This document shows, piece by piece, positions 1 to 8,490 of a stretch of 64,000 nt of DNA (its first letter is position 1; the number at the start of each line of letters is the position of its first letter). This DNA is from Bin5 sp965261695. GTDB taxonomy: Bacteria > Chloroflexota > Anaerolineae > Caldilineales > Caldilineaceae. The notes below the pieces were generated by a model. That model was not told the origin of the DNA. It searched no databases and saw nothing but the letters and a program-made list of their open reading frames with translations. The position numbers were made by a program, and so were the translations under genes. The stretch is from assembly GCA_965261695.1 (NCBI GenBank), contig OZ253474.1, positions 4,402,001-4,466,000 of the forward strand, written 5' to 3'.

Positions 1-160
1 GGAGAGACACGCACTCTCTACAAACTCCCCTCTCTTCAATCAACCAACTCTGATTCTATTGTATCCGCAACGCCCTCAAAAGGGAAAGAAGCGATCTTCC
101 GGCTTGGCCGCATCCCCGCGCCAACCGGCGGATGCCGGTGTCTGAACTTGCTATTGTGGC
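1..160. other. Left-edge non-coding stretch
   Basis: No credible gene is seen. The stretch lies beyond the 3' end of the minus-strand J-like gene that stops at 161. I saw no convincing terminator, promoter or repeat. Confidence 0.4.
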
Positions 161-1222
161 TCACTCGGAGACGCTTGCCCCACGACGTTCACCGGCCGAC
201 TCCGGCAGAGCCTGGTCGCTGGTGAAGACAGGCAGCCTGTCAGGCTCGCCCTCGACAGCGACAGTCCACGCGGCCATCCATCCGGTTTCTTCGTTGGCCA
301 TCACAACATACCAGCTGCTGTCTTCCAGCCGTCCAATGACGCGATACGTCTCTTCGTTGTAAAGTAGCTCCAGCACCGGCGCGTCGGTCTCTGGCCGCTC
401 GCGCAGATTGACCGACGGATGCAGGAGCGTGCCGGTCAAGCCCGACGGCGGCCGCGGCGTTGCCGTGGGGAAGTTGCTCTCCAGCGGGACATACGAATTG
501 AGCAGCGCACGCGCGGTAGCCGTTGCCTGCACAGTGACCGGAACGACGCGGTTAGCCGGGAAGAGCAATGCGGCGACTGTTGCCAGAAGGAGCCCGCTGA
601 TGATGAGGAATGGCCAACCTCTCCACGACCGGCGGATGTGGTGCGTCGTGGGCCGAAACGCCGGCCCCAGATAGGTGGGACCGACCTGCGGCGGCGGGAT
701 CTGCACATCCACCCGTCTGAAATTTCTGAATATTTCGGCCAGCTTCTCCTCGTATCGCGGGTCAACGCGCCACTCATTCAGGCGAGGATTGTAGGACCGT
801 CCAGATTCGGGAATCGACGCGTTGAGCGCACTGTGGATGGCCGTAAAGTCGGCCGCCCAACCCACCCGAATGTAGAGGGAACCGTTTTCCAGCCGCTGAT
901 AGGAAAGCCAGGCGTCGGACGCCGCGATCCGCTTGCGGGCCCGTTCCAGTGCCTCTTCGGGCAGGTGCAGAAGCTGCGCTTCTCTTAATTCCTCATCGTG
1001 TGTCCAGCGTTTCAGTGGATTGGAAAGTTGCCGATAGGCCTCATCCACGCGGGCCAGAAACGGGTCTGCCGCTTCCGGCCCGGCGACCAGGGCAGCATCG
1101 TTGAGATATTCGCCGGTGTGAAGACGCACCTGGCGGCGGTAGGCCGCGTCCAACACCTCCTGCGTGGCGTTGGACCGAACCCCCAATATTTGATAGTAAT
1201 TTAGCTGCGACTTGCCGTCCAC
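161..1222 (-). CDS. J-like domain membrane protein with C-terminal SH3 domain
   Basis: The 353-residue protein begins with a DnaJ-like segment (about residues 7-75: NYYQILGV, AAYRR, DEAYRQLSNPLKR). The HPD tripeptide that activates DnaK is absent; the loop reads LHTGEYLND. A hydrophobic helix spans about residues 203-222, and a bacterial SH3-like domain follows (about 263-330, with VNLRERP and GWMAAWTV). The layout suggests a cytoplasmic J-like head, one membrane anchor and an SH3 domain outside the membrane. Without HPD it probably does not stimulate DnaK and may act as a scaffold or wall-binding protein. It is the last gene of the leftward group, about 100 bp after the sugar kinase. Function is inferred from domains only. 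Confidence 0.75.
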   Translation of the reverse strand: MDGKSQLNYYQILGVRSNATQEVLDAAYRRQVRLHTGEYLNDAALVAGPEAADPFLARVDEAYRQLSNPLKRWTHDEELREAQLLHLPEEALERARKRIAASDAWLSYQRLENGSLYIRVGWAADFTAIHSALNASIPESGRSYNPRLNEWRVDPRYEEKLAEIFRNFRRVDVQIPPPQVGPTYLGPAFRPTTHHIRRSWRGWPFLIISGLLLATVAALLFPANRVVPVTVQATATARALLNSYVPLESNFPTATPRPPSGLTGTLLHPSVNLRERPETDAPVLELLYNEETYRVIGRLEDSSWYVVMANEETGWMAAWTVAVEGEPDRLPVFTSDQALPESAGERRGASVSE

Positions 1223-1322
1223 CGCCTACCGCCCGCGATCGGTTTGGAGAGTGAAGAGTGTGCAGAGTCAGGAGATAGAACGGCCCGATTTTCTCGCCCG
1301 TCGCTCCTTCTCTTCGACCGAT

Positions 1323-2318
1323 CTATCGACTGACCCCTTCTGTGAGGCCCCCGCTCTCCACCAGCGCGGCCACCTCATCTTTCTCAAAGAGACCCATGTC
1401 ACCGGGGATCGTGTATTTCATTGCGGCCGCGGCCGCGCCCCAACGCAAGGCGTCGGCCAGCCACTCGTCGCCGTTCCGGTCAAGGTAGCGGTAGAGTACA
1501 CCGGCCGTGAACGCATCCCCCGCACCGATTCGCCCAACCGTGCCGCCGCCGGCGAAGATGGCCTGGCGCACCGGCGGCCGCCCCGGTTGCGCCGCGATCG
1601 AGCCGTCCGCGCCCAAGGTGAGGATCACCGTCGTCCCGGGGAACTCTCGCTGGAGCGCTGCCAGCGCATCTTCGGCAGAGATCGATTCAGGCAGGTCGTA
1701 GTGGGTCTGGGCATCCCGGATCGGCGCAAAGAGCAGGTCGGCGGCGGCGGCGAAAGGCTGGCATCCCCTGCGCGACTGCCGCGGCGTCCATAGTTTGGCG
1801 CGGTAGTTGATGTCGAAACTGACGCTCCATCCGGCTTCCTGAGCAAGTTGCAAGGCTCTGGCGGCGGTGGCCGCGGCGTTGTCGCTGATGGCGAGGGTGA
1901 TGCCTGTCAGGTGGAGATGCCGCCCGCCCGTCGCGCTGAAAAGCTCAGCCGGTAACTCGTCCGGCGTCATGCGGCTGGCGGCAGAGTCGGCCCGGTCGTA
2001 GATGACCGAGGTGGCGCGGGCGCCGTCGCCGAACTCAACGAAAAAAAGGCCCAGCCGCTCCCCCTCCGCCCAGATGATGCGCGAAATGTCCACGCCCTGT
2101 CCCATCAGGGTCCGCGCCAGCCGCCGTCCGAGCGGATTGTTCGGCAGGCGCGAGATCCATGTCGTGCGCACACCGAGCCGGGCCAGAGCCACTGCCGTGT
2201 TCGATTCGGTGCCGCCCGCTTCCAGTTCAAAGTGGGCAGCCTGCTCGATGCGCAAATGACCGGGCGGCGCCATCCGCAGCAGCGTCTCGCCCAGTGTCAC
2301 CACATCGAATCTGCTCAT
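1323..2318 (-). CDS. kdgK: 2-keto-3-deoxygluconate kinase (PfkB/ribokinase family)
   Basis: This 331-residue PfkB-family kinase has the N-terminal sugar-binding glycine motif (ELEAGGTESNTAVALARLG) and the C-terminal anion-hole/catalytic motif IGAGDAFTAGVLY near residue 262, whose aspartate is the family's catalytic base. The best match among PfkB enzymes is KDG kinase, which phosphorylates 2-keto-3-deoxygluconate to KDPG. Support comes from context: the gene starts directly after a decayed KDPG aldolase, and an intact aldolase lies 10 kb away. Together they would convert KDG to pyruvate and glyceraldehyde-3-phosphate. Fructokinase or another ribokinase-family sugar kinase is the main alternative. 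Confidence 0.82.
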   Translation of the reverse strand: MSRFDVVTLGETLLRMAPPGHLRIEQAAHFELEAGGTESNTAVALARLGVRTTWISRLPNNPLGRRLARTLMGQGVDISRIIWAEGERLGLFFVEFGDGARATSVIYDRADSAASRMTPDELPAELFSATGGRHLHLTGITLAISDNAAATAARALQLAQEAGWSVSFDINYRAKLWTPRQSRRGCQPFAAAADLLFAPIRDAQTHYDLPESISAEDALAALQREFPGTTVILTLGADGSIAAQPGRPPVRQAIFAGGGTVGRIGAGDAFTAGVLYRYLDRNGDEWLADALRWGAAAAAMKYTIPGDMGLFEKDEVAALVESGGLTEGVSR

Positions 2319-2327
2319 AATGTCGCG

Positions 2328-2602
2328 CGCGCCCCTTGTGCAGCTGCTGTGAATTTGCGCGCCTGCTTCGTCCGCTACCCAATCTTGGCGCCCACCAAGG
2401 CCCAGACCCCACCCAACGCGCCGGCGCAGGTGAAGTCGCCGCCGCGCTCCATTTGGACATCACCAGTGGGTAGAAGCATCTGAAGGGGCGGAGGGGCCGG
2501 CCCGTTTCTGGAAACGCCGCGACCGAATCTGGTTGCGGGAGAGACCATGCCAGCTATCCAAGCTGTCTGGATCGCCGCCGGCGTGAACGCGCCGCGTGTT
2601 GC
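2328..2602 (-). pseudogene. Decayed KDPG aldolase (eda) remnant
   Basis: This 275-bp stretch has no open frame but aligns with the 3' half of the intact aldolase gene at 12534-13199. Shared blocks in the same order and strand include the C-terminal GCTGCTGTGAAT segment near 2343, CTGGTTGC near 2530 and GCGTGAACGCGCC near 2580. Frameshifts and short deletions have destroyed it. It ends about 10 bp before kdgK, so an eda-kdgK pair probably once stood here. The 5' half is not recognisable. Confidence 0.75.
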
Positions 2603-2661
2603 GCCCCAAGCCTGTTGTCCCTATCTCTTCTAAAGTATCCCTGCCTGATTCTTTCCCTCTT

Positions 2662-3786
2662 TCATTCGACTACAAATAGCTCGTCTGTGTCAAACTTGTC
2701 GGAGAGCAGGCGCGGACTACCAGACGTAATCTGGAAGACATCCTGGATCTGATATCCAAAGAAGCGCGGCTCTAAGACGACGATCATGCCTTCTTGCAGT
2801 TCGCGTTGGTCCCCGGCGACCAACATCGGGTCCTCGTGTACCCAGATTCCCATGTTGTGACCCAAGAGCGCCCGATGGTGCCAGATATTCAGTTCCTCCT
2901 GCAACGCCTTGCAGCGGAAATAGATGTCGCACGCAGGCGTACCGGGACGTAACAAATCCTCTGCCGTCTGGCGGTGGATGTCAAGAATTTGCCCGTAAAT
3001 CGCCGCCTGCTCTGCGTTGGGCAGGCCGACCACCGCCACGCGGGATTGGTTGGCGTAGTAGCCATCGAAAGAAGCCAGAAAGTCGGTGCAGATGATCTGG
3101 CCGCGTTCAATCGGATTGTCGCTCCAGCGATGGATGACAAACCCCTCCTGGCCCGCCTGCAAGATTCCGTCGGCGGATTTCGCGCCGCGGCGCAGCAAAG
3201 CGTGGATCAGGCGGTCCTGGACCTCTTTCTCCGTTTCGCCCACTTTGATCGACTCGAATGTCTCGATGAAGGCATCGTCCATGAGGTCGGCGTTGCGTTT
3301 CATCATTGCCGCTTCCTGCGGCGTCTTGATTGCGCGCACGGCGTCAAAGTGCCGGTCCCACGCCTCGAAAGTGGCTTGCGGCAGCAGCCCTTGCAGTTCG
3401 TCGTAGAACGCAGCCGACAAATACTCCTTTTCGATCCCGATTCTTCCCTGCGCCGCTCCTTTCTCCTTTAACACGGCAGCCAGCTCTTCCATCGGCGAGT
3501 CAATGTATTCAGCATAGACCCGGATATCTTCGACCAAGGTGGATTCGCGCGTCACCCGCTCCTCGTTGCCGCCAACGATCAGCGTCGGCCGGCCCCCGGG
3601 CGTGAAGACTGCGATTCCGCTGCGAGGGCCGGAGGGACGCTGATGGATAGCATGGCTGAGCGCCATCGGGTAGCCGGTCGTGTAGAAAAGGTTCTTGGGA
3701 TGAAGACAGACCAGAACATCCACACCGCTCTCGGCCAGGGTAGATTCGAACAGAGCTTCATTCATCAGTCTTGTTGCTTTGGGCAT
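2662..3786 (-). CDS. M24-family (creatinase/prolidase fold) hydrolase, metal site altered
   Basis: This 374-residue protein has the creatinase N-terminal domain (CLHPKNLFYTTGYP) and the pita-bread C-terminal domain. Prolidase-type enzymes bind two metals with D, D, H, E, E. Here the positions read D235 (CTDF), N246 (YYANQSR), H310 (GHNMGI), E339 (LEPRF) and Q348 (QIQDVF), so two of five ligands are changed. Metal-free amidinohydrolase or amide hydrolase activity, as in creatinase or ectoine hydrolase, is more likely than aminopeptidase P activity. The start at 3786 was chosen by homology to the paralogue at 6295-7425; it lies 16 bp after the stop of the preceding gene, so coupling is likely. 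Substrate unknown. Confidence 0.8.
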   Translation of the reverse strand: MPKATRLMNEALFESTLAESGVDVLVCLHPKNLFYTTGYPMALSHAIHQRPSGPRSGIAVFTPGGRPTLIVGGNEERVTRESTLVEDIRVYAEYIDSPMEELAAVLKEKGAAQGRIGIEKEYLSAAFYDELQGLLPQATFEAWDRHFDAVRAIKTPQEAAMMKRNADLMDDAFIETFESIKVGETEKEVQDRLIHALLRRGAKSADGILQAGQEGFVIHRWSDNPIERGQIICTDFLASFDGYYANQSRVAVVGLPNAEQAAIYGQILDIHRQTAEDLLRPGTPACDIYFRCKALQEELNIWHHRALLGHNMGIWVHEDPMLVAGDQRELQEGMIVVLEPRFFGYQIQDVFQITSGSPRLLSDKFDTDELFVVE

Positions 3787-3802
3787 TGGATGCAAGCTCT
3801 TT

Positions 3803-4834
3803 TCAGGCCAGTCCGGCCTCTTCTGTCGGCACACCGTCCCTCAAGACCTGCGTACCATCGATGAAGTAGTTGACTCCCGTCGTCATCAAATCAAGGTGTG
3901 CGGGCGCCTTGTGCGACATACCGAAAAGCGGGTTGTAGTTCATCCCAAAGGCAGTGATGATGCAACCCCAGGCGCTATGCGAGTAGGTTACGCCGCCGGG
4001 CCGGGCGCGCAGTGCAGCGCGATGGTCCAACCCAATGTTGGTGTGAATGAACATGTACATCTCCGGATCATCGAAGGACTTTAGCCAGGCATCCAGCCGC
4101 TTCCCATCGCGGTTGCTGGTATCGATGTTGACAATGTAGCCGTTCTCAATCTCCAGCTTCACGACATCCTCCAGCATCTGCGCAACCGACCCCAAACCAT
4201 CGTAGGCTTCCTGCGCGCCGTTCACGTAGAGTACACCGTTGGCGCTGCCCTCCTCGCCCATATAGGCGATGCCTCCCGCCAGACTGCCAATCCGCCCGGG
4301 CCAGTCGCAGTCTCCACCGTGCCGTAATACCGGATAGTGTTTGGGGTCGCCGCGCTTGAAACTCAGATCAGTGCCCAGCGCTGAGGTGATGCGCACTTCG
4401 GTCGCCTGGTTCAGCAAGTCGGTCACCTGTTTGGTACGCTCGATCACGCGTTCATCAGGAGGCGTTCGCAAGTGTTCGAGCCGGCCGCCGTTCCACGTCA
4501 TGCGGCCTTCACCTGTCGCCCTGATCTTGCGAATCACTCTGGCACGCGATTCGCTGTACGACCAGGCCCACGTTGTGAGTTGGTGGATAAAGTCGGCCTC
4601 CAGCATGGCCTCTTCGACCACTTTCGGCACGTCGCTGAACGGCTGTCCACGCCGCTGGCACATGGCCACCACGGCCTCGGCGCCCATCGACGACGCCACG
4701 CTGAAGAAAGCATTGGTTGCCCTCTCATCGGTGCCGGAGTCGGCGGCAATGAGCACGGTCTCGCCCGGACTGATGTTGCACCGCTTGTACCATGCACCTG
4801 CCAGAGCGTAGAATTCAGCGTATCGGTTGTCCAT
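3803..4834 (-). CDS. NicX / M29-aminopeptidase-like metalloenzyme, copy A
   Basis: This 343-residue protein belongs to the family that holds M29 thermophilic aminopeptidases and the iron enzyme 2,5-dihydroxypyridine 5,6-dioxygenase (NicX). Candidate ligands are H264 (FIHTNIG), H313 and D315 (AHLDL). Their spacing closely matches the two-histidine-one-aspartate iron site of Pseudomonas NicX (265, 318 and 320 as I recall). A good ribosome site (AAGGAGGAGG) precedes the ATG. The gene sits between a diverged paralogue and an M24-like gene in one leftward operon with a peptide-type transporter. Ring-cleaving dioxygenase and aminopeptidase remain open; motif spacing favours the NicX type, context favours a peptide or amide substrate. 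Confidence 0.7.
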   Translation of the reverse strand: MDNRYAEFYALAGAWYKRCNISPGETVLIAADSGTDERATNAFFSVASSMGAEAVVAMCQRRGQPFSDVPKVVEEAMLEADFIHQLTTWAWSYSESRARVIRKIRATGEGRMTWNGGRLEHLRTPPDERVIERTKQVTDLLNQATEVRITSALGTDLSFKRGDPKHYPVLRHGGDCDWPGRIGSLAGGIAYMGEEGSANGVLYVNGAQEAYDGLGSVAQMLEDVVKLEIENGYIVNIDTSNRDGKRLDAWLKSFDDPEMYMFIHTNIGLDHRAALRARPGGVTYSHSAWGCIITAFGMNYNPLFGMSHKAPAHLDLMTTGVNYFIDGTQVLRDGVPTEEAGLA

Positions 4835-4953
4835 CGTTCCTCCTCCTTCTGCGGCAAGTCAAATTTATTCGGCAGTTGCTGAGATTCTTCACTAAGCGAA
4901 TGTACTCAACACTGCTCCTGGTTGTACACCAGTAGAAACGACTCTGCGTTTTA

Positions 4954-6096
4954 TTAATTCTTATACGCAGGCAGCTCCGGCAAGACATGTCCCTCTACTT
5001 CCTGCCAGGCGGAACCGGTGCCCGGTCTTCTGTTGTGCGCGCGCAGGCCCGACTCGCGTGTAAAATCGCCGTCAACCATGATTAGGCGCTCGTCAAAGAA
5101 CACCGTGGCTCCAGTCAGGTGAATTTCAATGTGGCCATTGGCCCTGAAAACACCCAGATCTCCCCGGTTCGACGAAAAGCTGATCCCAAAGCCCATCAGG
5201 AGACCGCCGTAGTTGAAGTGAACCGAGAGATTGTCCAGGTTCTCAAGCCGGACACGGTGGTCTACGCCGACGTTGAAGTGGTCGATGTAGTACACTGTCG
5301 GATCTTCCCACGAGCGGAACCAGTCGTCGAGGAAGATGCCGTGCTCGGTATCGCGGGCGATTGAGATGATGCGCCCGCGATCGATTTCCATGTGGATCGG
5401 CTCGCGTACCATGCTGGAGTGACCGTGCGGGCCGGGGCACTTGGTCACATAAGCCCCCTGGAACATCAGCGTCCCTGAGACGGTTTCATGCACCGGAGGA
5501 TGTTCGCCCTTGGCGATGGCCATTCTGGATTCGATGCTCAGAGGCGAGTAGTTTGTCTGTCCTTCAGCCGTGTTCATCAGCTGCTTCTGCGGGTCGCCGC
5601 GTTCCATGATCAGGTTCGTTCCCAGATTGGAGGTAACCCGGATCATGCCGGCTTCATAGAGTAGCTTGTCGATGATCTGGCTGCGTTGGATGATTTCCTC
5701 GTTGCCCGGAAGCAAGGCCAGAAAGTGGCCCTCTGCCGCGGCTTTCCCTTCCCACATGCCAAACCGTTTGCCGGTTCTGCGCATGTGGCCGCGCACCCGC
5801 TCCGACGAAACATTGTAGAACCAGCCTTGCGACATCACAGAGTAGGTGAAATCCACGTTGTAAATTGCGTTCTCGATAATTGGCGGGAGCTCCCAGTTGA
5901 AGGGCTGTTGGCGCGCCCGGAATTTCATCACCGTCGCGTCTGCGCCCAAGGCCACAGCCGCCGTGTAGACGGCATCCAGCAGCGGCTTGTGGGTATACGT
6001 ATCAGCTAAGATCAGGGTTCGATCACCCGCCTTGAGGCCAGCGTATTTGAGGCGCACGCTGGCCGCTTCGAACAGTTCAACATTTCTTTCCGTCAT
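4954..6096 (-). CDS. NicX / M29-aminopeptidase-like metalloenzyme, copy B
   Basis: A 380-residue paralogue of the gene at 3803-4834. The first candidate ligand is H273 (YIDHFNVG) and the second motif is H322-I-E324 (GHIEI). The two histidines are 49 residues apart, exactly as in copy A, but the aspartate is replaced by glutamate. A C-terminal extension of about 30 residues (AHNRRPGTGSAW onward) is absent from copy A. The two may form a hetero-oligomer or have diverged in substrate. An SD-like AGGGAG precedes the ATG. It lies 119 bp upstream of copy A in the same operon. The exact reaction is unknown. Confidence 0.68.
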   Translation of the reverse strand: MTERNVELFEAASVRLKYAGLKAGDRTLILADTYTHKPLLDAVYTAAVALGADATVMKFRARQQPFNWELPPIIENAIYNVDFTYSVMSQGWFYNVSSERVRGHMRRTGKRFGMWEGKAAAEGHFLALLPGNEEIIQRSQIIDKLLYEAGMIRVTSNLGTNLIMERGDPQKQLMNTAEGQTNYSPLSIESRMAIAKGEHPPVHETVSGTLMFQGAYVTKCPGPHGHSSMVREPIHMEIDRGRIISIARDTEHGIFLDDWFRSWEDPTVYYIDHFNVGVDHRVRLENLDNLSVHFNYGGLLMGFGISFSSNRGDLGVFRANGHIEIHLTGATVFFDERLIMVDGDFTRESGLRAHNRRPGTGSAWQEVEGHVLPELPAYKN

Positions 6097-6294
6097 GGTT
6101 GTCTCCCTTCAATCCTGTGCGTGACTGTGCGATCGCGTGTCGGCTGCTCGGTGCAATGGAAGGACCCTTCCAACCAGTCCCCATTGTAGTGCGAAGAGGA
6201 GTGACAAGGTTGGCCGTTATCCAGGCGCCGTCGCCGTCGGCATCGATCTTTGACAGACAATGTCGAATCCGCCTGTTCTCTCCTCATTGGATTG

Positions 6295-7425
6295 TCAGCC
6301 AACGACGAACATCTCGTCCGTGTTGAATTTGTCGGAGAGCAGGACAGGTTTATCGTCTGTAACCAGGAAGGTGTCTTGAATGTGGTATCCGAAAAAGCGC
6401 GGCTCCAACACGACGACCATGCCCTTCTTGAGTTCTCTCTGATCGCCAGCCACCAACATCGGGTCCTCGTGCGTCCAGATACCCATGTTGTGGCCCAAAA
6501 GCGCCCGGTGGTGCCAGAGACCGGCCTTTTCCTGCTCTTTCTGGCAGAAAAAGAAGACATCGCAGGCGCGCGTGCCAGGCCGGAACAGTGTCTCGGCGGC
6601 CCGAAAGTGAATCTCGCGTATCGTCTCGTATATCTGTTTCTGCTCGGCGTTCGGAGGTCCCACCACGGCGACACGCGATTGATTGGCGTTGTAGCCGTCG
6701 AGGTTAATGGTATAGTCTGTACAGATGATCTGGCCGCGCTCTATCGGGTTGTTGGTACGGCTGTGGACGACGAATCCCTTTTGGCCGGCCTGCAGAATCC
6801 CTCCTGAAGCGCGCGCCGCCGCGCCGCGCTGAAGCGCGCCGCAAATCAACCGGTCCTGAACTTCCTTCTCCCTGTCGCCCAACTTGATCGACTGGAACAT
6901 CTCCAGGAACAGGTCGTCGAGGATGTCGGCGTTGCGCTTCATGATTGCCAGCTCTTCAGGAGTCTTGATCGCCCGCACCTGGTCGAACTGCTCGTCCCAG
7001 GCTACGAAGGCGGCCTGCGGCAACAGCCCCTGCAACGCATCGTAAAACGCTGCCGAAAAATACTCCTTCTCCAGTCCAATCTTGCCGCCCGCCGCTCCTT
7101 TCTCGCTGAGGACGTCGGCCAATACGTCCATCGGCGAATCGACATATTCGCTGTAGACGCGGATGTCGGCGACCCAGGTCGTTTCGCGTGTAACCCGCTC
7201 TTCGTTTCCGCCGACAATCAGCGTAGGCTGGCCTCCAGGGCTGAAGACGGCGATGCCGCTGCGGGGCCCGGAAGGGCGCTGGTGAATGGCATGGCTGAGG
7301 GCCATTGGATAACCGGTCGAATAGAAGAGATTCTTGGGGTGAAGGCAGACGACGGCATCAACGCCACTTTCGGCCAGCGTGGCTTCAAACAGGGCTTCAT
7401 TCATAAGTTTCTTGGCTTGAGGCAT
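6295..7425 (-). CDS. M24-family (creatinase/prolidase fold) hydrolase, paralogue
   Basis: This 376-residue protein is highly similar to the one at 2662-3786 over its whole length (shared MNEALFE, CLHPKNLFY, HQRPSGPRSGIAVF). It carries the same altered ligand set: D (CTDY), N (YNANQSR), H (GHNMGI), E (LEPRF) and Q (HIQDTF). Conservation of the same two replacements in both copies argues that they are functional and not decay. A strong ribosome site (CAGGAGGAG) supports the start. It is the first of four enzyme genes placed directly after the permease genes, so its substrate is probably what that transporter imports. Confidence 0.8.
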   Translation of the reverse strand: MPQAKKLMNEALFEATLAESGVDAVVCLHPKNLFYSTGYPMALSHAIHQRPSGPRSGIAVFSPGGQPTLIVGGNEERVTRETTWVADIRVYSEYVDSPMDVLADVLSEKGAAGGKIGLEKEYFSAAFYDALQGLLPQAAFVAWDEQFDQVRAIKTPEELAIMKRNADILDDLFLEMFQSIKLGDREKEVQDRLICGALQRGAAARASGGILQAGQKGFVVHSRTNNPIERGQIICTDYTINLDGYNANQSRVAVVGPPNAEQKQIYETIREIHFRAAETLFRPGTRACDVFFFCQKEQEKAGLWHHRALLGHNMGIWTHEDPMLVAGDQRELKKGMVVVLEPRFFGYHIQDTFLVTDDKPVLLSDKFNTDEMFVVG

Positions 7426-7568
7426 CGAGAACTCTCCTCCTGAATAATGGCGGGCACGCTCGTACGCGAGAGTTTGGTGTCAACGGCGTTAAAGGTCGCT
7501 GTCCTACAGGGCTGGCGCTGATGGCCGCGCGAACGCTTCCAGACTTTGTTCACGAGTATTGTCCTGCC

Positions 7569-8474
7569 TCAATACTTTGGATCGAGGACGACGCGCAGCC
7601 AGTCCCCCAGATAAGTGATTCCCAGGACGGTGAAGACGATTGCCAATCCCGGAAAGACAGAGAGCCACGGCGCTTGCCACATGTAGACGCGGCCATCGCT
7701 GATCATGCCTCCCCAGGTAGGTGTCGGCGGCTGTACGCCGAGACCAAGAAAGCTCAACGCCGACTCGGCGAGTATCATCTGTCCCACCTGGATATTGGCG
7801 ACGGCAATGACCGGAGTAACGACGTGAGGAAGGATGTGGCGGAAGATGATGCGGTGGTCAGGCGCGCCGACGGAGCGGGAAGCCAGAATGAAATCGGTCT
7901 GTTTTACCGACAGAGTTGTGCCCCGTACCAGGCGCGCGAAGATAACCCAGCCGCTGATCGTCAGCACCAGCAACACGTTGGCAAAGCTGGGTCCCAGCAC
8001 CGATATGATGGCAATGGCAAGCAGCACGCTCGGAAAGGCGAGTTGGGCATCGGCAACGCCCATGATGAGCGTTTCGACCCTCCCCTCCAAGTAGCCGGAT
8101 ATCAGTCCCAACGCCACGCCAAACAGGCCGGCCAGAAGCACAGCGCAGATGCTGACAATCAGTGAAATGCGGGCGCCGAAAAAGATGCGGCTGAGGAGAT
8201 CTCGTCCCAAATGGTCTGTGCCGAGCGGGAACTCGCGGTTGCCCTCTTCAGCCCAGAGTGGCGGGTCCAGGCGAATCTTGGAATCCTGTAACGTCGGGTC
8301 ATGCGGCGAGAGAAGCGGCGCCAGGAGTGCAACGAGGATCACCAGGACGGTCATCGTGATCCCGAGTGAATGCAATACATTGCGACTCGCCCACGAGAGG
8401 ACAAACGTCAGCGTTAAACGACGCGCAGTGCCTCTCTCCGGGATGACGTTTGCCATCGGTCTCTCGACAGCCAT
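7569..8474 (-). CDS. Peptide/opine-type ABC permease, DppC-like
   Basis: Inner-membrane permease of the DppC/OppC type, 301 residues from the chosen start. It has an N-terminal helix (VLHSLGITMTVLVILVALLAPLL), the family motif around PLGTDHLGRDLLSRI, and the permease loop that contacts the ATPase (LASRSVGAPDHRIIFRHILPHV). The ATG at 8474 was preferred because AGGAGAG lies just upstream and the DppB gene stops 16 bp before it. It forms a heterodimer with the upstream DppB-like protein. No ATPase gene is in this cluster. Confidence 0.88.
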   Translation of the reverse strand: MAVERPMANVIPERGTARRLTLTFVLSWASRNVLHSLGITMTVLVILVALLAPLLSPHDPTLQDSKIRLDPPLWAEEGNREFPLGTDHLGRDLLSRIFFGARISLIVSICAVLLAGLFGVALGLISGYLEGRVETLIMGVADAQLAFPSVLLAIAIISVLGPSFANVLLVLTISGWVIFARLVRGTTLSVKQTDFILASRSVGAPDHRIIFRHILPHVVTPVIAVANIQVGQMILAESALSFLGLGVQPPTPTWGGMISDGRVYMWQAPWLSVFPGLAIVFTVLGITYLGDWLRVVLDPKY

Positions 8475-8490
8475 CTGCTCTCTCCTGCGC

